Positions 37,338-45,889 of a stretch of 64,000 bases of DNA are shown one piece after another. Position 1 is the stretch's first letter. The number at the start of each line of letters is the position of its first letter. The DNA comes from Solibacillus silvestris (GTDB lineage Bacteria > Bacillota > Bacilli > Bacillales_A > Planococcaceae). Location: NCBI GenBank assembly GCA_001586195.1, contig CP014609.1:2206001-2270000 (forward strand). Reading direction: 5' to 3'. The position numbers and the translations under genes were made by a program. Below the pieces are notes generated by a model. It was given only the letters and a program-made list of their open reading frames with translations, was not told the origin of the DNA and ran no database searches.

Positions 37338-37775
37338 TTAAGAACATGAGCCTGGTGTACTATTACGTACTTTTGATCCTGTTTCGCCTTTTAGTACATC
37401 GCCGCCTGTAGAAGCAATAACTTCATCTGTAACATTATTCGCAATGGCATTTGATACTAATTGTAACAGTTCATTTACTTCTGTCTGTGATTGCTTAAAT
37501 TGTTGAACGACTGGTAATTCATCGATTTCAGTTTCAATTCCCGTAATTTTACCTTCAATCATATTAAGCGCTTTTTCTTTCCCTAAGTGCTGAAAGTTAA
37601 CCGCCTGCTTTTGCAATGCTTTTAAAGAAGCGATCTTTTCGCGGACAAATTGATTTTCATTAATTTGTTCTTCCGCTTTTTTGAAAAATTCTACTTCTTC
37701 AGTATTCGCAATCATATGGGCAATTTCTTTTGCTTTTTCTACAATCTCATCTTTTGTATACAATTTTGTTGTCAT
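37338..37775 (-). CDS. ricA: RicA/YmcA family regulator
   Basis: A 145-residue helical protein of the YlbF/YmcA family. In B. subtilis RicA (YmcA) forms a complex with RicF and RicT that affects RNase Y-dependent mRNA maturation and speeds Spo0A phosphorylation. The helical core ([36 protein letters not shown]) and the conserved [13 protein letters not shown] tail ending in Cys-Ser are present. It overlaps miaB by 4 nt (ATGA), so the two are coupled as in B. subtilis. Confidence 0.92.
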   Translation of the reverse strand: MTTKLYTKDEIVEKAKEIAHMIANTEEVEFFKKAEEQINENQFVREKIASLKALQKQAVNFQHLGKEKALNMIEGKITGIETEIDELPVVQQFKQSQTEVNELLQLVSNAIANNVTDEVIASTGGDVLKGETGSKVRNSTPGSCS

Positions 37776-39307
37776 TTTACGAACTCCCCCTCTTTTGTCA
37801 CTTCTTCTACAAACTCACCCATTAAAGAGTAAGATTTTGCTTCTAAAATTTTTACATTTACAAGCTTACCAATAAATTTTGGATCTGCCTTAAAGTTAAC
37901 AAGACGGTTTTTGCGCGTATAGCCAGCTAACACATCATCGCGTCTTTTACTGCTGCCTTCAACTAAAACTTCAACTGTTTGACCTTCCAAACCTTTGAGC
38001 GCTTTTGCAGAATACTCAGAGACAACCGCATTTAAACGGTGCAGACGGTCTTTCTTTTCTTCCTCAGTTACATTATCGACCATTTTTGCAGCCGGTGTTC
38101 CTTCACGAGGCGAGTAAATATACGTGAACGCCATATCAAAGCCGACTTGACGATATAAATCAAGCGTTTCCTGGAATTGCTCTTCCGTTTCATTCGGATA
38201 GCCTACAATGATATCTGTTGTTAATGTTACACCCGGAATTGCCGCTTTAATTTTATCGACTAATTGCAGGAAATGCTCACGTGTGTATTTACGGGCCATA
38301 ATTTTTAATATTTCGTTTGAACCGGACTGGACCGGTAAGTGGATATGGTCAACAAGATTACCGCCTTTTGCCAATACTTCGATTAAATGATCATCAAAGT
38401 CGCGCGGATGACTTGTCGTAAAGCGAATACGCGGAATATCGATTTTACGGAGCTCATCCATTAAATCACCTAGTCGGTATTCAATATCATCAAAGTCTTT
38501 ACCGTACGCATTGACATTTTGGCCTAAAAGCATAATCTCTTTATAGCCTTGTGCAGCCAATTCACGCACTTCCTGAATAATTTCTTCCGGGCGGCGAGAA
38601 CGTTCCTTGCCTCGTGTATACGGAACGATACAATATGTACAGAACTTGTCGCAGCCGTACATAATATTCACCCATGCTTTAATCGAGCCAATACGTTTTT
38701 TCGGAAGGTTTTCAATGACATCGCCTTCTTTTGACCAAACTTCGACAACCATTTCCTTTGACATATAAGCATCGTGTAAAATATTCGGTAATCGGTGGAT
38801 ATTATGTGTCCCGAACACCATATCAACATGCTGATACTGTTTTAATATTTTGTTCACGACAGATTCTTCTTGCGACATACATCCGCAAACACCAATCAGC
38901 ATTTCCGGATTTTTACGTTTATATTTTAACAGGAAGCCTAGCTCACCGAATACTTTATTTTCCGCATTTTCACGAATGGCGCACGTGTTTAGTAAAACAA
39001 CATCCGCTTCTTCAATCATTTCAGTCGGTGTATAGCCAAGCTGCATGAAAATACCAGCCATTACTTCTGTGTCATGCTCATTCATTTGACAGCCGTATGT
39101 TCGAATATAGAACTTACGATCCTGTCCCATTCCTAAATATTTTTCTTCGATATCAAAATCTTTATGATATTTTACTTCTTCTTTACCGCGCTTTTTCGCG
39201 TCTTTTAGTGAAGGAGCCGTAAATACTTTCTCAAAATATTTACTATAGTCTTTTTCTTCCTTAGGTTGTTTAATCTGCTGACTAGCTAGTCGTTGTTCTT
39301 CATTCAT
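37772..39307 (-). CDS. miaB: tRNA-2-methylthio-N6-dimethylallyladenosine synthase MiaB
   Basis: A 511-residue radical-SAM methylthiotransferase acting on tRNA after MiaA. The N-terminal UPF0004 domain has three Cys in [19 protein letters not shown] and GVCGCMSQ. The radical-SAM Cys triad is [10 protein letters not shown]-terminal TRAM domain ([13 protein letters not shown]) ends the protein. The first 60 or so residues form the N-terminal extension seen in Bacillus homologues. A G-rich ribosome-binding site precedes the ATG. Confidence 0.96.
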   Translation of the reverse strand: MNEEQRLASQQIKQPKEEKDYSKYFEKVFTAPSLKDAKKRGKEEVKYHKDFDIEEKYLGMGQDRKFYIRTYGCQMNEHDTEVMAGIFMQLGYTPTEMIEEADVVLLNTCAIRENAENKVFGELGFLLKYKRKNPEMLIGVCGCMSQEESVVNKILKQYQHVDMVFGTHNIHRLPNILHDAYMSKEMVVEVWSKEGDVIENLPKKRIGSIKAWVNIMYGCDKFCTYCIVPYTRGKERSRRPEEIIQEVRELAAQGYKEIMLLGQNVNAYGKDFDDIEYRLGDLMDELRKIDIPRIRFTTSHPRDFDDHLIEVLAKGGNLVDHIHLPVQSGSNEILKIMARKYTREHFLQLVDKIKAAIPGVTLTTDIIVGYPNETEEQFQETLDLYRQVGFDMAFTYIYSPREGTPAAKMVDNVTEEEKKDRLHRLNAVVSEYSAKALKGLEGQTVEVLVEGSSKRRDDVLAGYTRKNRLVNFKADPKFIGKLVNVKILEAKSYSLMGEFVEEVTKEGEFVK

Positions 39308-39383
39308 CGACTACTTGCCCCCCTATCATTTATTACCTTTACTCATTTCATCATTATAGCGAACTGTTGCTGTTTGTTACAAG

Positions 39384-39728
39384 CTAGTCGATAAATTGTT
39401 TGTAACTATTCAGGTCATTATCACGTAAAATTGTAAAAAATGTGACACTCAATTTGATTACCTGTGCCCAATTCATTTCATATTCCGATTCAAATTGATG
39501 CTTCGGCAAGCGTAGAACATCTTGAAATAAACGTTTTGCTTCAATGTTTTGCTGCGCTAAATATGCTAAAAACGCCAAAAACAGCTTGTGGTCTTCCAGT
39601 TGCAGTGCTTTATTTTCCAGCAGAGCATCTACCCGGCTTACAGGCGAATTAGCACGTTCAAACAATTTATTCAATTCACTTTCCAGTTTTTCATTTTTAT
39701 AATGCAAAAAATTTAAAATATCGGTCAT
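39384..39728 (-). CDS. Unknown 114-residue helical protein
   Basis: Predicted all-helical, soluble and mildly acidic; no motif or family was recognised. It begins MTDILNFLHYKNEKLESELNK in two visible parts (MTDILNFLHY, KNEKLESELNK) and contains the alanine/leucine helix FLAFLAYLAQQNIEAK. The ATG at 39728 has GAGGT 6-7 nt upstream; the frame extends further but without a site. It lies between lepA and miaB on the same strand, separated from lepA by a terminator, and about 75 nt before miaB. Confidence 0.75.
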   Translation of the reverse strand: MTDILNFLHYKNEKLESELNKLFERANSPVSRVDALLENKALQLEDHKLFLAFLAYLAQQNIEAKRLFQDVLRLPKHQFESEYEMNWAQVIKLSVTFFTILRDNDLNSYKQFID

Positions 39729-39770
39729 ATTTTCTACCTCATTTTTAAAAAACATTTCAGTAAACTATCC

Positions 39771-39810
39771 TCTAAAAATAAAAGGCAGAAAGATTGCTCT
39801 ATCTGCCTTT
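39771..39810 (-). terminator. Terminator of lepA
   Basis: On the minus strand AAAGGCAGA pairs with TCTGCCTTT and is followed by TATTTTTA. Confidence 0.82.
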
Positions 39811-39818
39811 TACAAATA

Positions 39819-41648
39819 CTATTTACTATCATCCATTTTCAGTACAGCCATAAATGCTTCCTGAGGAACCTCTACTGAACCTACTTGCTTCATACGTTTT
39901 TTACCCGCTTTTTGCTTTTCAAGTAATTTACGTTTACGTGAAATGTCACCGCCGTAACATTTTGCAAGTACGTTTTTACCCATTGATTTAATTGTCGAGC
40001 GGGCAATAATTTTTTGACCGATCGCAGCTTGCACCGGTACTTCGAATTGTTGACGCGGAATCAGCTCTTTTAATTTTTCAACGATTACTTTTCCGCGTTC
40101 ATATGCAAAGTCTTTGTGTACGATGAAGCTTAATGCATCTACCTGTTCACCGTTTAGCAGAATATCCATTTTGCTTAACTTAGAAGGCTGGTATCCGATT
40201 AATTCATAATCGAATGACGCATAGCCTTTCGTATTTGATTTTAAGAAATCAAAGAAATCGTAAACAATTTCAGCTAAAGGCATTTCATAAACGATTTTCA
40301 CACGTGTGTCATCGATGTAATCCATCCCTGAGAAGTTACCGCGTTTCTTCTGGCAAAGCTCCATAACAGCACCTACGTAATCATTTGGTACCATGATTGT
40401 CGCTTTTACGTACGGCTCTTCAATGCGGTCGATTTTTTGCGGATCCGGCATCATTGACGGATTATCCACTTTCAATACCGAACCATCCGTTTTTGTCACT
40501 TCATAAATTACAGAAGGCGCAGTCGTGATTAAATCAATGTTGAATTCACGCTCAATACGTTCCTGAATAATTTCCATGTGCAATAGTCCTAAGAATCCGC
40601 ATCGGAAACCGAATCCTAATGCCTGAGAAGTTTCTGCCTCATATTGTAATGCAGAGTCATTTAATTCCAGTTTTTCAAGTGCTTCACGTAAATCGTTGTA
40701 TTTTGCTGTGTCAATTGGATAAAGACCGCAATACACCATCGGATTTAGTTTACGGTAACCTGGAAGCGGCTCTGTCGCAGCATGGCTGCCTGCAAAAGTT
40801 ACTGTATCACCTACACGTGTGTCCTGAACATTTTTAATTGATGCTGTCAAATACCCTACATCACCAACTGTCAATTCAGCTTGTGGTACCGATTTTGGTG
40901 TATGAATCCCTACTTCAATTACTTCAAATTCTGCACCTGTTGCCATCATTTTAATTTTATCTCCGGCTTTAACCGTACCATTTACAATACGGATTGAAAT
41001 GATAACACCCTTATATGCATCATATACAGAGTCGAAAATCAGTGCTTGTAATGGGGCATCTGGATCACCTTGTGGGGCAGGTACTTTTTCAACGATCTGC
41101 TCCAAAATGTCCTGGATCCCAATTCCTGCTTTTGCTGATGCAAGTACTGCTTCAGAAGCGTCCAGCCCAATCACATCTTCCACTTCAGCGCGAACACGCT
41201 CCGGATCTGCAGCAGGTAAGTCGATTTTGTTGATTACCGGTAAGATTTCCAGATCATTGTCCAATGCCAAATATACGTTAGCCAGCGTTTGTGCTTCAAT
41301 TCCCTGCGCAGCATCTACTACTAGAATGGCACCTTCACATGCAGCTAATGAACGTGATACTTCATATGTGAAATCGACGTGACCCGGTGTATCGATCAGA
41401 TGGAATGTATAGATTTCGCCATTTTTAGCATTATATTTCAATTGTACGGCATTTAATTTAATTGTAATTCCGCGTTCACGCTCCAGATCCATAGAATCCA
41501 GCAGCTGCGATTTCATTTCGCGTTGTGTAACGGTTTGCGTCGTTTCCAATAAACGGTCCGCAAGAGTTGATTTTCCGTGGTCAATATGTGCAATAATCGA
41601 GAAATTTCGGATATTCTCTTGTCGTTTTAAACGTTGTTCTCGGTTCAT
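39819..41648 (-). CDS. lepA: Elongation factor 4 (LepA)
   Basis: A 609-residue ribosome-associated GTPase. G1 is AHIDHGKS, G3 DTPGHVDF and G4 NKIDLP; the translation-factor domains and the LepA-specific C-terminal domain ([19 protein letters not shown] in part) follow. It binds ribosomes and is linked to initiation and to back-translocation under stress. AGGAGAGG precedes the ATG. The upstream leader carries its own promoter, a 5' stem and a terminator, which would make expression conditional (see findings). Confidence 0.97.
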   Translation of the reverse strand: MNREQRLKRQENIRNFSIIAHIDHGKSTLADRLLETTQTVTQREMKSQLLDSMDLERERGITIKLNAVQLKYNAKNGEIYTFHLIDTPGHVDFTYEVSRSLAACEGAILVVDAAQGIEAQTLANVYLALDNDLEILPVINKIDLPAADPERVRAEVEDVIGLDASEAVLASAKAGIGIQDILEQIVEKVPAPQGDPDAPLQALIFDSVYDAYKGVIISIRIVNGTVKAGDKIKMMATGAEFEVIEVGIHTPKSVPQAELTVGDVGYLTASIKNVQDTRVGDTVTFAGSHAATEPLPGYRKLNPMVYCGLYPIDTAKYNDLREALEKLELNDSALQYEAETSQALGFGFRCGFLGLLHMEIIQERIEREFNIDLITTAPSVIYEVTKTDGSVLKVDNPSMMPDPQKIDRIEEPYVKATIMVPNDYVGAVMELCQKKRGNFSGMDYIDDTRVKIVYEMPLAEIVYDFFDFLKSNTKGYASFDYELIGYQPSKLSKMDILLNGEQVDALSFIVHKDFAYERGKVIVEKLKELIPRQQFEVPVQAAIGQKIIARSTIKSMGKNVLAKCYGGDISRKRKLLEKQKAGKKRMKQVGSVEVPQEAFMAVLKMDDSK

Positions 41649-41669
41649 GTATTATTCCTCTCCTAATTA

Positions 41670-41702
41670 GAAAAAACACCTGAGCCCATTTAGGGTTGGT
41701 GT
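41670..41702 (-). terminator. Terminator-like hairpin in the lepA leader
   Basis: On the minus strand ACACC pairs with GGTGT and, inside, CCC with GGG, followed by a run of six T. It ends about 22 nt before the lepA ATG and downstream of the lepA promoter, so it looks like an attenuator rather than the end of an upstream unit. Confidence 0.6.
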
Positions 41703-41750
41703 CACTACATATGTAGGTTATTCATCCATTTACTTTTCTACTAAAATACA

Positions 41751-41792
41751 GCCTCTATCTCCCACCAATTTTAAGTAATGGAACATAGAGGC
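41751..41792 (-). promoter_or_regulatory. 5' stem of the lepA leader RNA
   Basis: GCCTCTAT and ATAGAGGC (8 bp) close a 26-base loop at the 5' end of the predicted transcript. The loop contains TTGGTG, complementary to CACCAA in the left arm of the following terminator, giving a possible antiterminator. Confidence 0.5.
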
Positions 41793-41806
41793 ATAACGTA
41801 TTTTAA

Positions 41807-41836
41807 ATTATACTATGAATTGTAGTAAAACGACAA
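41807..41836 (-). promoter_or_regulatory. Candidate promoter of lepA
   Basis: A perfect TATAAT (minus strand) with TTGTCG 18 bases upstream. Transcription would begin near 41800, leaving a leader of about 150 nt. Confidence 0.65.
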
Positions 41837-41860
41837 CAGCGAACCTTCACCTACAATAGG

Positions 41861-41901
41861 AAAACCGTATTTCGCACTAAACTATAGCGAAATACGGTTT
41901 T
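41861..41901 (-). terminator. Terminator of spoIIP
   Basis: A 15-bp stem (41861-41875 with 41887-41901) and an 11-base loop. It lies between spoIIP and the lepA promoter. Confidence 0.88.
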
Positions 41902-41982
41902 TCATATTTGAGCGAGTAGCCGTGCTGAAATTGCTCTACGTGTCTCACACTACCCGCCTGCTATTTGTAAATCAATTAATAC

Positions 41983-42804
41983 TTAAACTGCTGATTCAAC
42001 GAAAGCAACCCGAATCGCCTGTGCTAAAACCGCCATCGTTCGTTGAAGTTCTTCTTCGGTGTTGTCGATACCCCCAAATTCAATCAGCAATACATTTGTT
42101 GCAAGATCTTGATTATAAACACCATCTACACCAGTACCAGACTTTTTAATAATTCCTCGTGAAATGCCAGGCACAATGCTGTTCACTTGCTCACTCAGCA
42201 ATGTTGCATAAGCTAAATTCGCTTCATATGCAGGATGTTCCGCGCCGACAACAAAAGCAATTTTTGCATATTGTTCATTATTTGCTGTAAGTGTCGTTAC
42301 TTTTTTAGGGGCTGAATCCCGGTGAAAATCGATTACAAGTTCATATTCGTTTTCTTCCAAATACTGTGCCAATACAGGTCGAGCCACTTTGTACGCTTGG
42401 TGAAATGTTGCATCAACCTGTTTCATTTCGGTCATAACATCAAAATCTACAATATGTGGTGTTAAACCGTTTAATTCAAGATAATGCTGCATCATTTCTT
42501 GTAGTGAAAAGATATTCATTTCTTCATCATAAACTGCCTGCATCCCTTTTGTTTTTTTGACGATTGGCTTATAAGATTCGTGTGAATGTGTGAACATCAA
42601 CAGTACATTGAATGGATCAATTTTCGGTTCTTCAGGTACTGTCACAATTGGCACTGCCGCCGCATAAACAACGTGGGGACGTTCACTTTTACTTTTTTGT
42701 GTAGTCATTTCATTATTTGGAAAAGGGAATTGCCCAATAATGATAGGCAGTGAAAATAAAAATAAGAACAATAATGAGAAGCGTTTTAGTTTCCGCAAAC
42801 ACAT
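41983..42804 (-). CDS. spoIIP: Stage II sporulation protein P
   Basis: A 273-residue membrane-anchored peptidoglycan amidase/endopeptidase needed for engulfment of the forespore, acting with SpoIID and SpoIIM. One N-terminal membrane segment (LLFLFLFSLPIIIG) is followed by the extracellular catalytic domain with LLMFTHSHESYKP, VIDFHRDSAPKK and LLIEFGGIDNTEEE, which hold the zinc-site His and Glu. It is shorter than the B. subtilis protein (about 400 residues), mainly before the catalytic domain. The ATG at 42804 was preferred over a GTG one codon earlier. It lies 84 nt after gpr, as in Bacillus. Confidence 0.93.
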   Translation of the reverse strand: MCLRKLKRFSLLFLFLFSLPIIIGQFPFPNNEMTTQKSKSERPHVVYAAAVPIVTVPEEPKIDPFNVLLMFTHSHESYKPIVKKTKGMQAVYDEEMNIFSLQEMMQHYLELNGLTPHIVDFDVMTEMKQVDATFHQAYKVARPVLAQYLEENEYELVIDFHRDSAPKKVTTLTANNEQYAKIAFVVGAEHPAYEANLAYATLLSEQVNSIVPGISRGIIKKSGTGVDGVYNQDLATNVLLIEFGGIDNTEEELQRTMAVLAQAIRVAFVESAV

Positions 42805-42879
42805 CACCCTTTCTCCAATACAATATGGGAGAAGAGTAAAACTTAGAACGTATAACTAGCTTTTATTGTTCAGAAAATA

Positions 42880-42900
42880 AATTGCCGGTTAATTACCGGC
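42880..42900 (-). terminator. Short hairpin at the 3' end of gpr
   Basis: On the minus strand GCCGG pairs with CCGGC over the gpr stop codon, followed by AATTTATTTT. The T-run is broken, so it may be weak and allow read-through into spoIIP. Confidence 0.45.
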
Positions 42901-43923
42901 TTTTTGTTTTTCTTCAAGCCATTTAAACAAGCCTTCGCCTAGTAAAAATGCATATTGACTCAGCCAGAAGTCAACCTCTTTCGGAGTAACCATCAACCGC
43001 TCCGGATGGGTACTGAATACTTCTTCAAATAATTGTCGTCGATCTTCTGTCGGCCATGTTGCCCACTGACCGAAAATCGGCTCAACTTTCGTTAAATCGA
43101 CTTCCTCGTTTACAGGTGTCCAGCTTGTAACTGAGAGCTTGCCTGAAGGTTTGTCTCTTTCCTGTATTTTAGCCGCAATCGACCTGAATGCTACGTCTAT
43201 TGCATCGGCTATTAAAATAGGTGCTTCCACAACTGTCGGAACTCCGATCGCTGTTACCGGTACGCCGAGCATTTCCTTTGAAATTTCCTTGCGATGGTTG
43301 CCGACACCTCCACCTGGATGTATGCCGGTATCTGTCAGTTGGATTGTCCGGCATAAGCGGGCACTTCCGCTTGTTGCAAGCGCATCGACGATAATAACAA
43401 GTGCAGGTTTAATTTTTTCTGCCAATGCATGAATATAATCGCTCGTCTCAAATCCTGTCTGCCCTGTAACACCTGGTGCATACAAAATAAACTTCGGGGA
43501 ATCCAGTTCCGATTGTTTTTTATGCATCGCATCGATTGTATAAGGCCCAATCGCATCTGGGGTAATCGTCTTGTTTCCTAAACCGATCACTAGAATTTTT
43601 GAATCCGCCGTAATCTTGACATCCTTGTGCAGATCATGCAGGTAATGGATTAAAGATTCCTGCATTTGCTCAAATCCATGTCGGTCTTCCGAAGTTAATG
43701 TAGGGATCGACAACGTTATATACGTCCCTTGCTTTTTACTTATTCTTTCTTCCCCAGTAGCATTTACTTCAACTTTTGTGATTTTGACACGATTTTGTTG
43801 GGATTCTTCCATGTGAATGCCACGTTCATGTTCCAATGTTTCCTTTTGTTGTTTCGTTTGATGTTGGACAACTTCTGCTGTTTCATCAATTAAATCTGTT
43901 CGATTCCAATCAATTTTTTTCAT
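42889..43923 (-). CDS. gpr: Germination protease GPR
   Basis: A 344-residue A25-family protease that degrades SASPs in the first minutes of germination. It is made as a zymogen in the forespore and matures by removal of a short N-terminal pro-sequence. The conserved VIGLGNKTITPDAIGP, FILYAPGVTGQTGFET, VIIVDALATSGSARLCRTIQ (in part DALATSGS) and PGGGVGNHR segments are present. GGAGGTGC precedes the ATG. It is divergent from rpsT and upstream of spoIIP. A probable substrate, SspE, is encoded at 22220-22636. Confidence 0.96.
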   Translation of the reverse strand: MKKIDWNRTDLIDETAEVVQHQTKQQKETLEHERGIHMEESQQNRVKITKVEVNATGEERISKKQGTYITLSIPTLTSEDRHGFEQMQESLIHYLHDLHKDVKITADSKILVIGLGNKTITPDAIGPYTIDAMHKKQSELDSPKFILYAPGVTGQTGFETSDYIHALAEKIKPALVIIVDALATSGSARLCRTIQLTDTGIHPGGGVGNHRKEISKEMLGVPVTAIGVPTVVEAPILIADAIDVAFRSIAAKIQERDKPSGKLSVTSWTPVNEEVDLTKVEPIFGQWATWPTEDRRQLFEEVFSTHPERLMVTPKEVDFWLSQYAFLLGEGLFKWLEEKQKAGN

Positions 43924-43984
43924 AATGCACCTCCAAAATTCAGTTTGCTCAAACTGTCAAGTAAATATTCTTTGCATTTATGTA

Positions 43985-44013
43985 TTGCAATTCTTTCAAT
44001 CCTTTGGTAGAAT
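43985..44013 (+). promoter_or_regulatory. Promoter of rpsT
   Basis: TTGCAA and TAGAAT with a 17-base spacer, about 65 nt upstream of the rpsT start. Confidence 0.7.
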
Positions 44014-44086
44014 GATTTTTGTTGTATTGACACATGAATAAGTGAGAAAATACTCATCTCGTACCTAAATCTAGGAGGTGAAAGAA

Positions 44087-44335
44087 ATGCCAAACATTAA
44101 ATCTGCTATCAAACGTGTAAAAGTTAACGAAAAAGCTAACGCTGCTAACGCACAAGCAAAATCTGCAATGCGTACTACAGTTAAAAAAGCTGAGCAAGCG
44201 ATCGCAACAGGTGCTGAAAACACACAAGAATTAGTAGTTGCTGCTTCTAAAGCATTAGATAAAGCTGCTTCTAAAGGTCTTATTCACAAAAACGCGGCTT
44301 CTCGTAAAAAGTCTCGTTTAGCGAAAAAAGCTTAA
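44087..44335 (+). CDS. rpsT: 30S ribosomal protein S20
   Basis: An 82-residue, Lys/Ala-rich, helical protein that binds 16S r[23 protein letters not shown] (in part [10 protein letters not shown]) and the C-terminal [16 protein letters not shown] are standard. The ATG at 44087 follows a perfect AGGAGGTG. The gene is alone on the plus strand between divergent gpr and convergent holA, a conserved arrangement. Confidence 0.97.
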   Translation: MPNIKSAIKRVKVNEKANAANAQAKSAMRTTVKKAEQAIATGAENTQELVVAASKALDKAASKGLIHKNAASRKKSRLAKKA

Positions 44336-44350
44336 TTGTAAACTTATAAA

Positions 44351-44382
44351 GCCAACTGTGCATCCGCACAGTTGGCTTTTTT
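44351..44382 (+). terminator. Terminator of rpsT
   Basis: GCCAACTGTG pairs with CACAGTTGGC, a 6-base loop, then TTTTTT. Confidence 0.93.
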
Positions 44383-44408
44383 CGTTGTTTTCTAGAATAT
44401 AATAATTT

Positions 44409-45419
44409 CTATAGTTTCTTCATTAAAAACAGCTCAAGATGACGCTCACGATTTCCGCCTGTTGTTTTCAACTGGAGGTCTACTTCCGCCAGACTATAGA
44501 GTGCTTGCAGTAAACGCTGGTCGGATGGTCGGTTTCTTTGACCTGAAATAATCTGCACTCGGTATGGATGAATTTTAAGCTGCTTTGCAATCTGTTGCTG
44601 ATGGTACCCCTTTTTTTGCAAATAGAAAATATTAGTCATCGTCCGGATATTATTTGCTAAGAGGCCTACAAGTTTGATTGGTTCTTCTTTTTGTCGTAAT
44701 AGATCATGATATATTTTGAGCGCTTCTTCTTGATTATGCTCCAAATAGGCATTCAGCATTTTAAATGCATCATGCTCAAGCGTTTTTGCTACTAAATCCT
44801 CTACAAGTTCACGTGTAATTTCATAATCTTCACCTAAATACAAGGCCATCTTTTCTATTTCCATCTGAAGCTGGAGCATATTGGGACCAACCATTTCAAG
44901 AAGCTTACCGACTGCTTCATCTGTAATTGCTTTCCCATGTTGCTGTGCTTCATTTTTTACCCATACATTCAAGTCGTTGTTTTGAGGTGTTTCCGCTATA
45001 AGCACTGTACATTTTTCTTTCATAAGCTTCGTTACTTTTTTACGCTCATCCAACTTTTCGTACGGCGCGATAAATACGGTAATGGCTGTATCAGTAGGAT
45101 GTTGCAGCCAGCTTTCAAGGCGCTTTAAATCATGGTCAATCTTTTCTTTGCCCTTTTCAGTCGCTTTTAAAAATGATGCATTTTTAGCTATTATTAATTT
45201 ACGTTCCGAAAAAAACGGAATCGTATCCGCTTCATCAATAACATAATCAATCGGCTGTTCATTTAAGTCAAAGGTCATGATTTCCGCTTCTTCATTTTTT
45301 TGAAGAGCCGCCTTCAACTGCTTAATTGTTTCATCTACAAAATAGGATTCTTCTCCTACAAGCAAGTAAACCGGTGCGAAATTCCCCTTTTTAAAATCTT
45401 GCCATACTTTTGTTATCAT
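44409..45419 (-). CDS. holA: DNA polymerase III delta subunit HolA
   Basis: A 336-residue clamp-loader subunit (YqeN in B. subtilis). The N-terminal FAPVYLLVGEESYFVDETI and the AAA+-type fold with a central IVVFIAPYEKLDERKKVTK-like segment (VFIAPYEKLDERKK) fit the family, as does the C-terminal collar domain (YSLAEVDLQLKTTGGNRERH in part LAEVDLQLKT). It opens the beta clamp. The position between rpsT and the comE block is conserved. Confidence 0.95.
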   Translation of the reverse strand: MITKVWQDFKKGNFAPVYLLVGEESYFVDETIKQLKAALQKNEEAEIMTFDLNEQPIDYVIDEADTIPFFSERKLIIAKNASFLKATEKGKEKIDHDLKRLESWLQHPTDTAITVFIAPYEKLDERKKVTKLMKEKCTVLIAETPQNNDLNVWVKNEAQQHGKAITDEAVGKLLEMVGPNMLQLQMEIEKMALYLGEDYEITRELVEDLVAKTLEHDAFKMLNAYLEHNQEEALKIYHDLLRQKEEPIKLVGLLANNIRTMTNIFYLQKKGYHQQQIAKQLKIHPYRVQIISGQRNRPSDQRLLQALYSLAEVDLQLKTTGGNRERHLELFLMKKL

Positions 45420-45661
45420 ACTGGGAACCTCCTTTACTTTCGTAGTTCTAAGTATACCATTTTTTACGTTATTGAGGATGTCCAGTTTCTTATCTCAATA
45501 TGCCAGGAAAAAAATATCCTTTCTATCTCCTCTCAATTAATTTATGGATATTTATTGAAAATCTCAACGATATACTAAACCAATAAAAGGAATAATTAGC
45601 ATTTCATATAGCATTTTCAGTTAGAATATTCTATAATTATTGAAGATTAGGAGGGATACTT

Positions 45662-45835
45662 ATGGCAGGACATCAAGATCCAAACTATGTAGCTGAAAAC
45701 CCATTTGAAGGTCGTGGCCGCGCGATGAAAAGCAATGACTTCCCAGATGCCGGTTACGGTTTCGCCATCGGTGGCGGATTCTTCATCGTATTGTTTATTA
45801 TTGCAATAATCGTAGAAGCAGCTACACGTCTGTAA
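45662..45835 (+). CDS. yqzM: Small membrane protein, YqzM family
   Basis: A 57-residue protein with a polar N-terminal half (MAGHQDPNYVAENPFEGRGR) and a single membrane helix near the C-terminus (GGGFFIVLFIIAIIVEA). GGAGGG stands 7 nt before the ATG and a strong terminator follows. In B. subtilis the small membrane protein YqzM lies between holA and comEC; the pattern NDAxDxGxGFxxxxGFF is shared, so I assign this family from position and sequence memory. The N-terminal 20 residues are longer than in B. subtilis YqzM. Function unknown. Confidence 0.75.
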   Translation: MAGHQDPNYVAENPFEGRGRAMKSNDFPDAGYGFAIGGGFFIVLFIIAIIVEAATRL

Positions 45836-45844
45836 TTCATTAGT

Positions 45845-45889
45845 AGTGGAATGATTTCTTATTAACATGAGAAATCATCCCACTTTTTT
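45845..45889 (+). terminator. Terminator of yqzM
   Basis: A long stem (AGTGG plus ATGATTTCT with AGAAATCAT plus CCACT, one bulge) around a 10-base loop, followed by TTTTTT. It may also act on convergent comEC. Confidence 0.9.
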
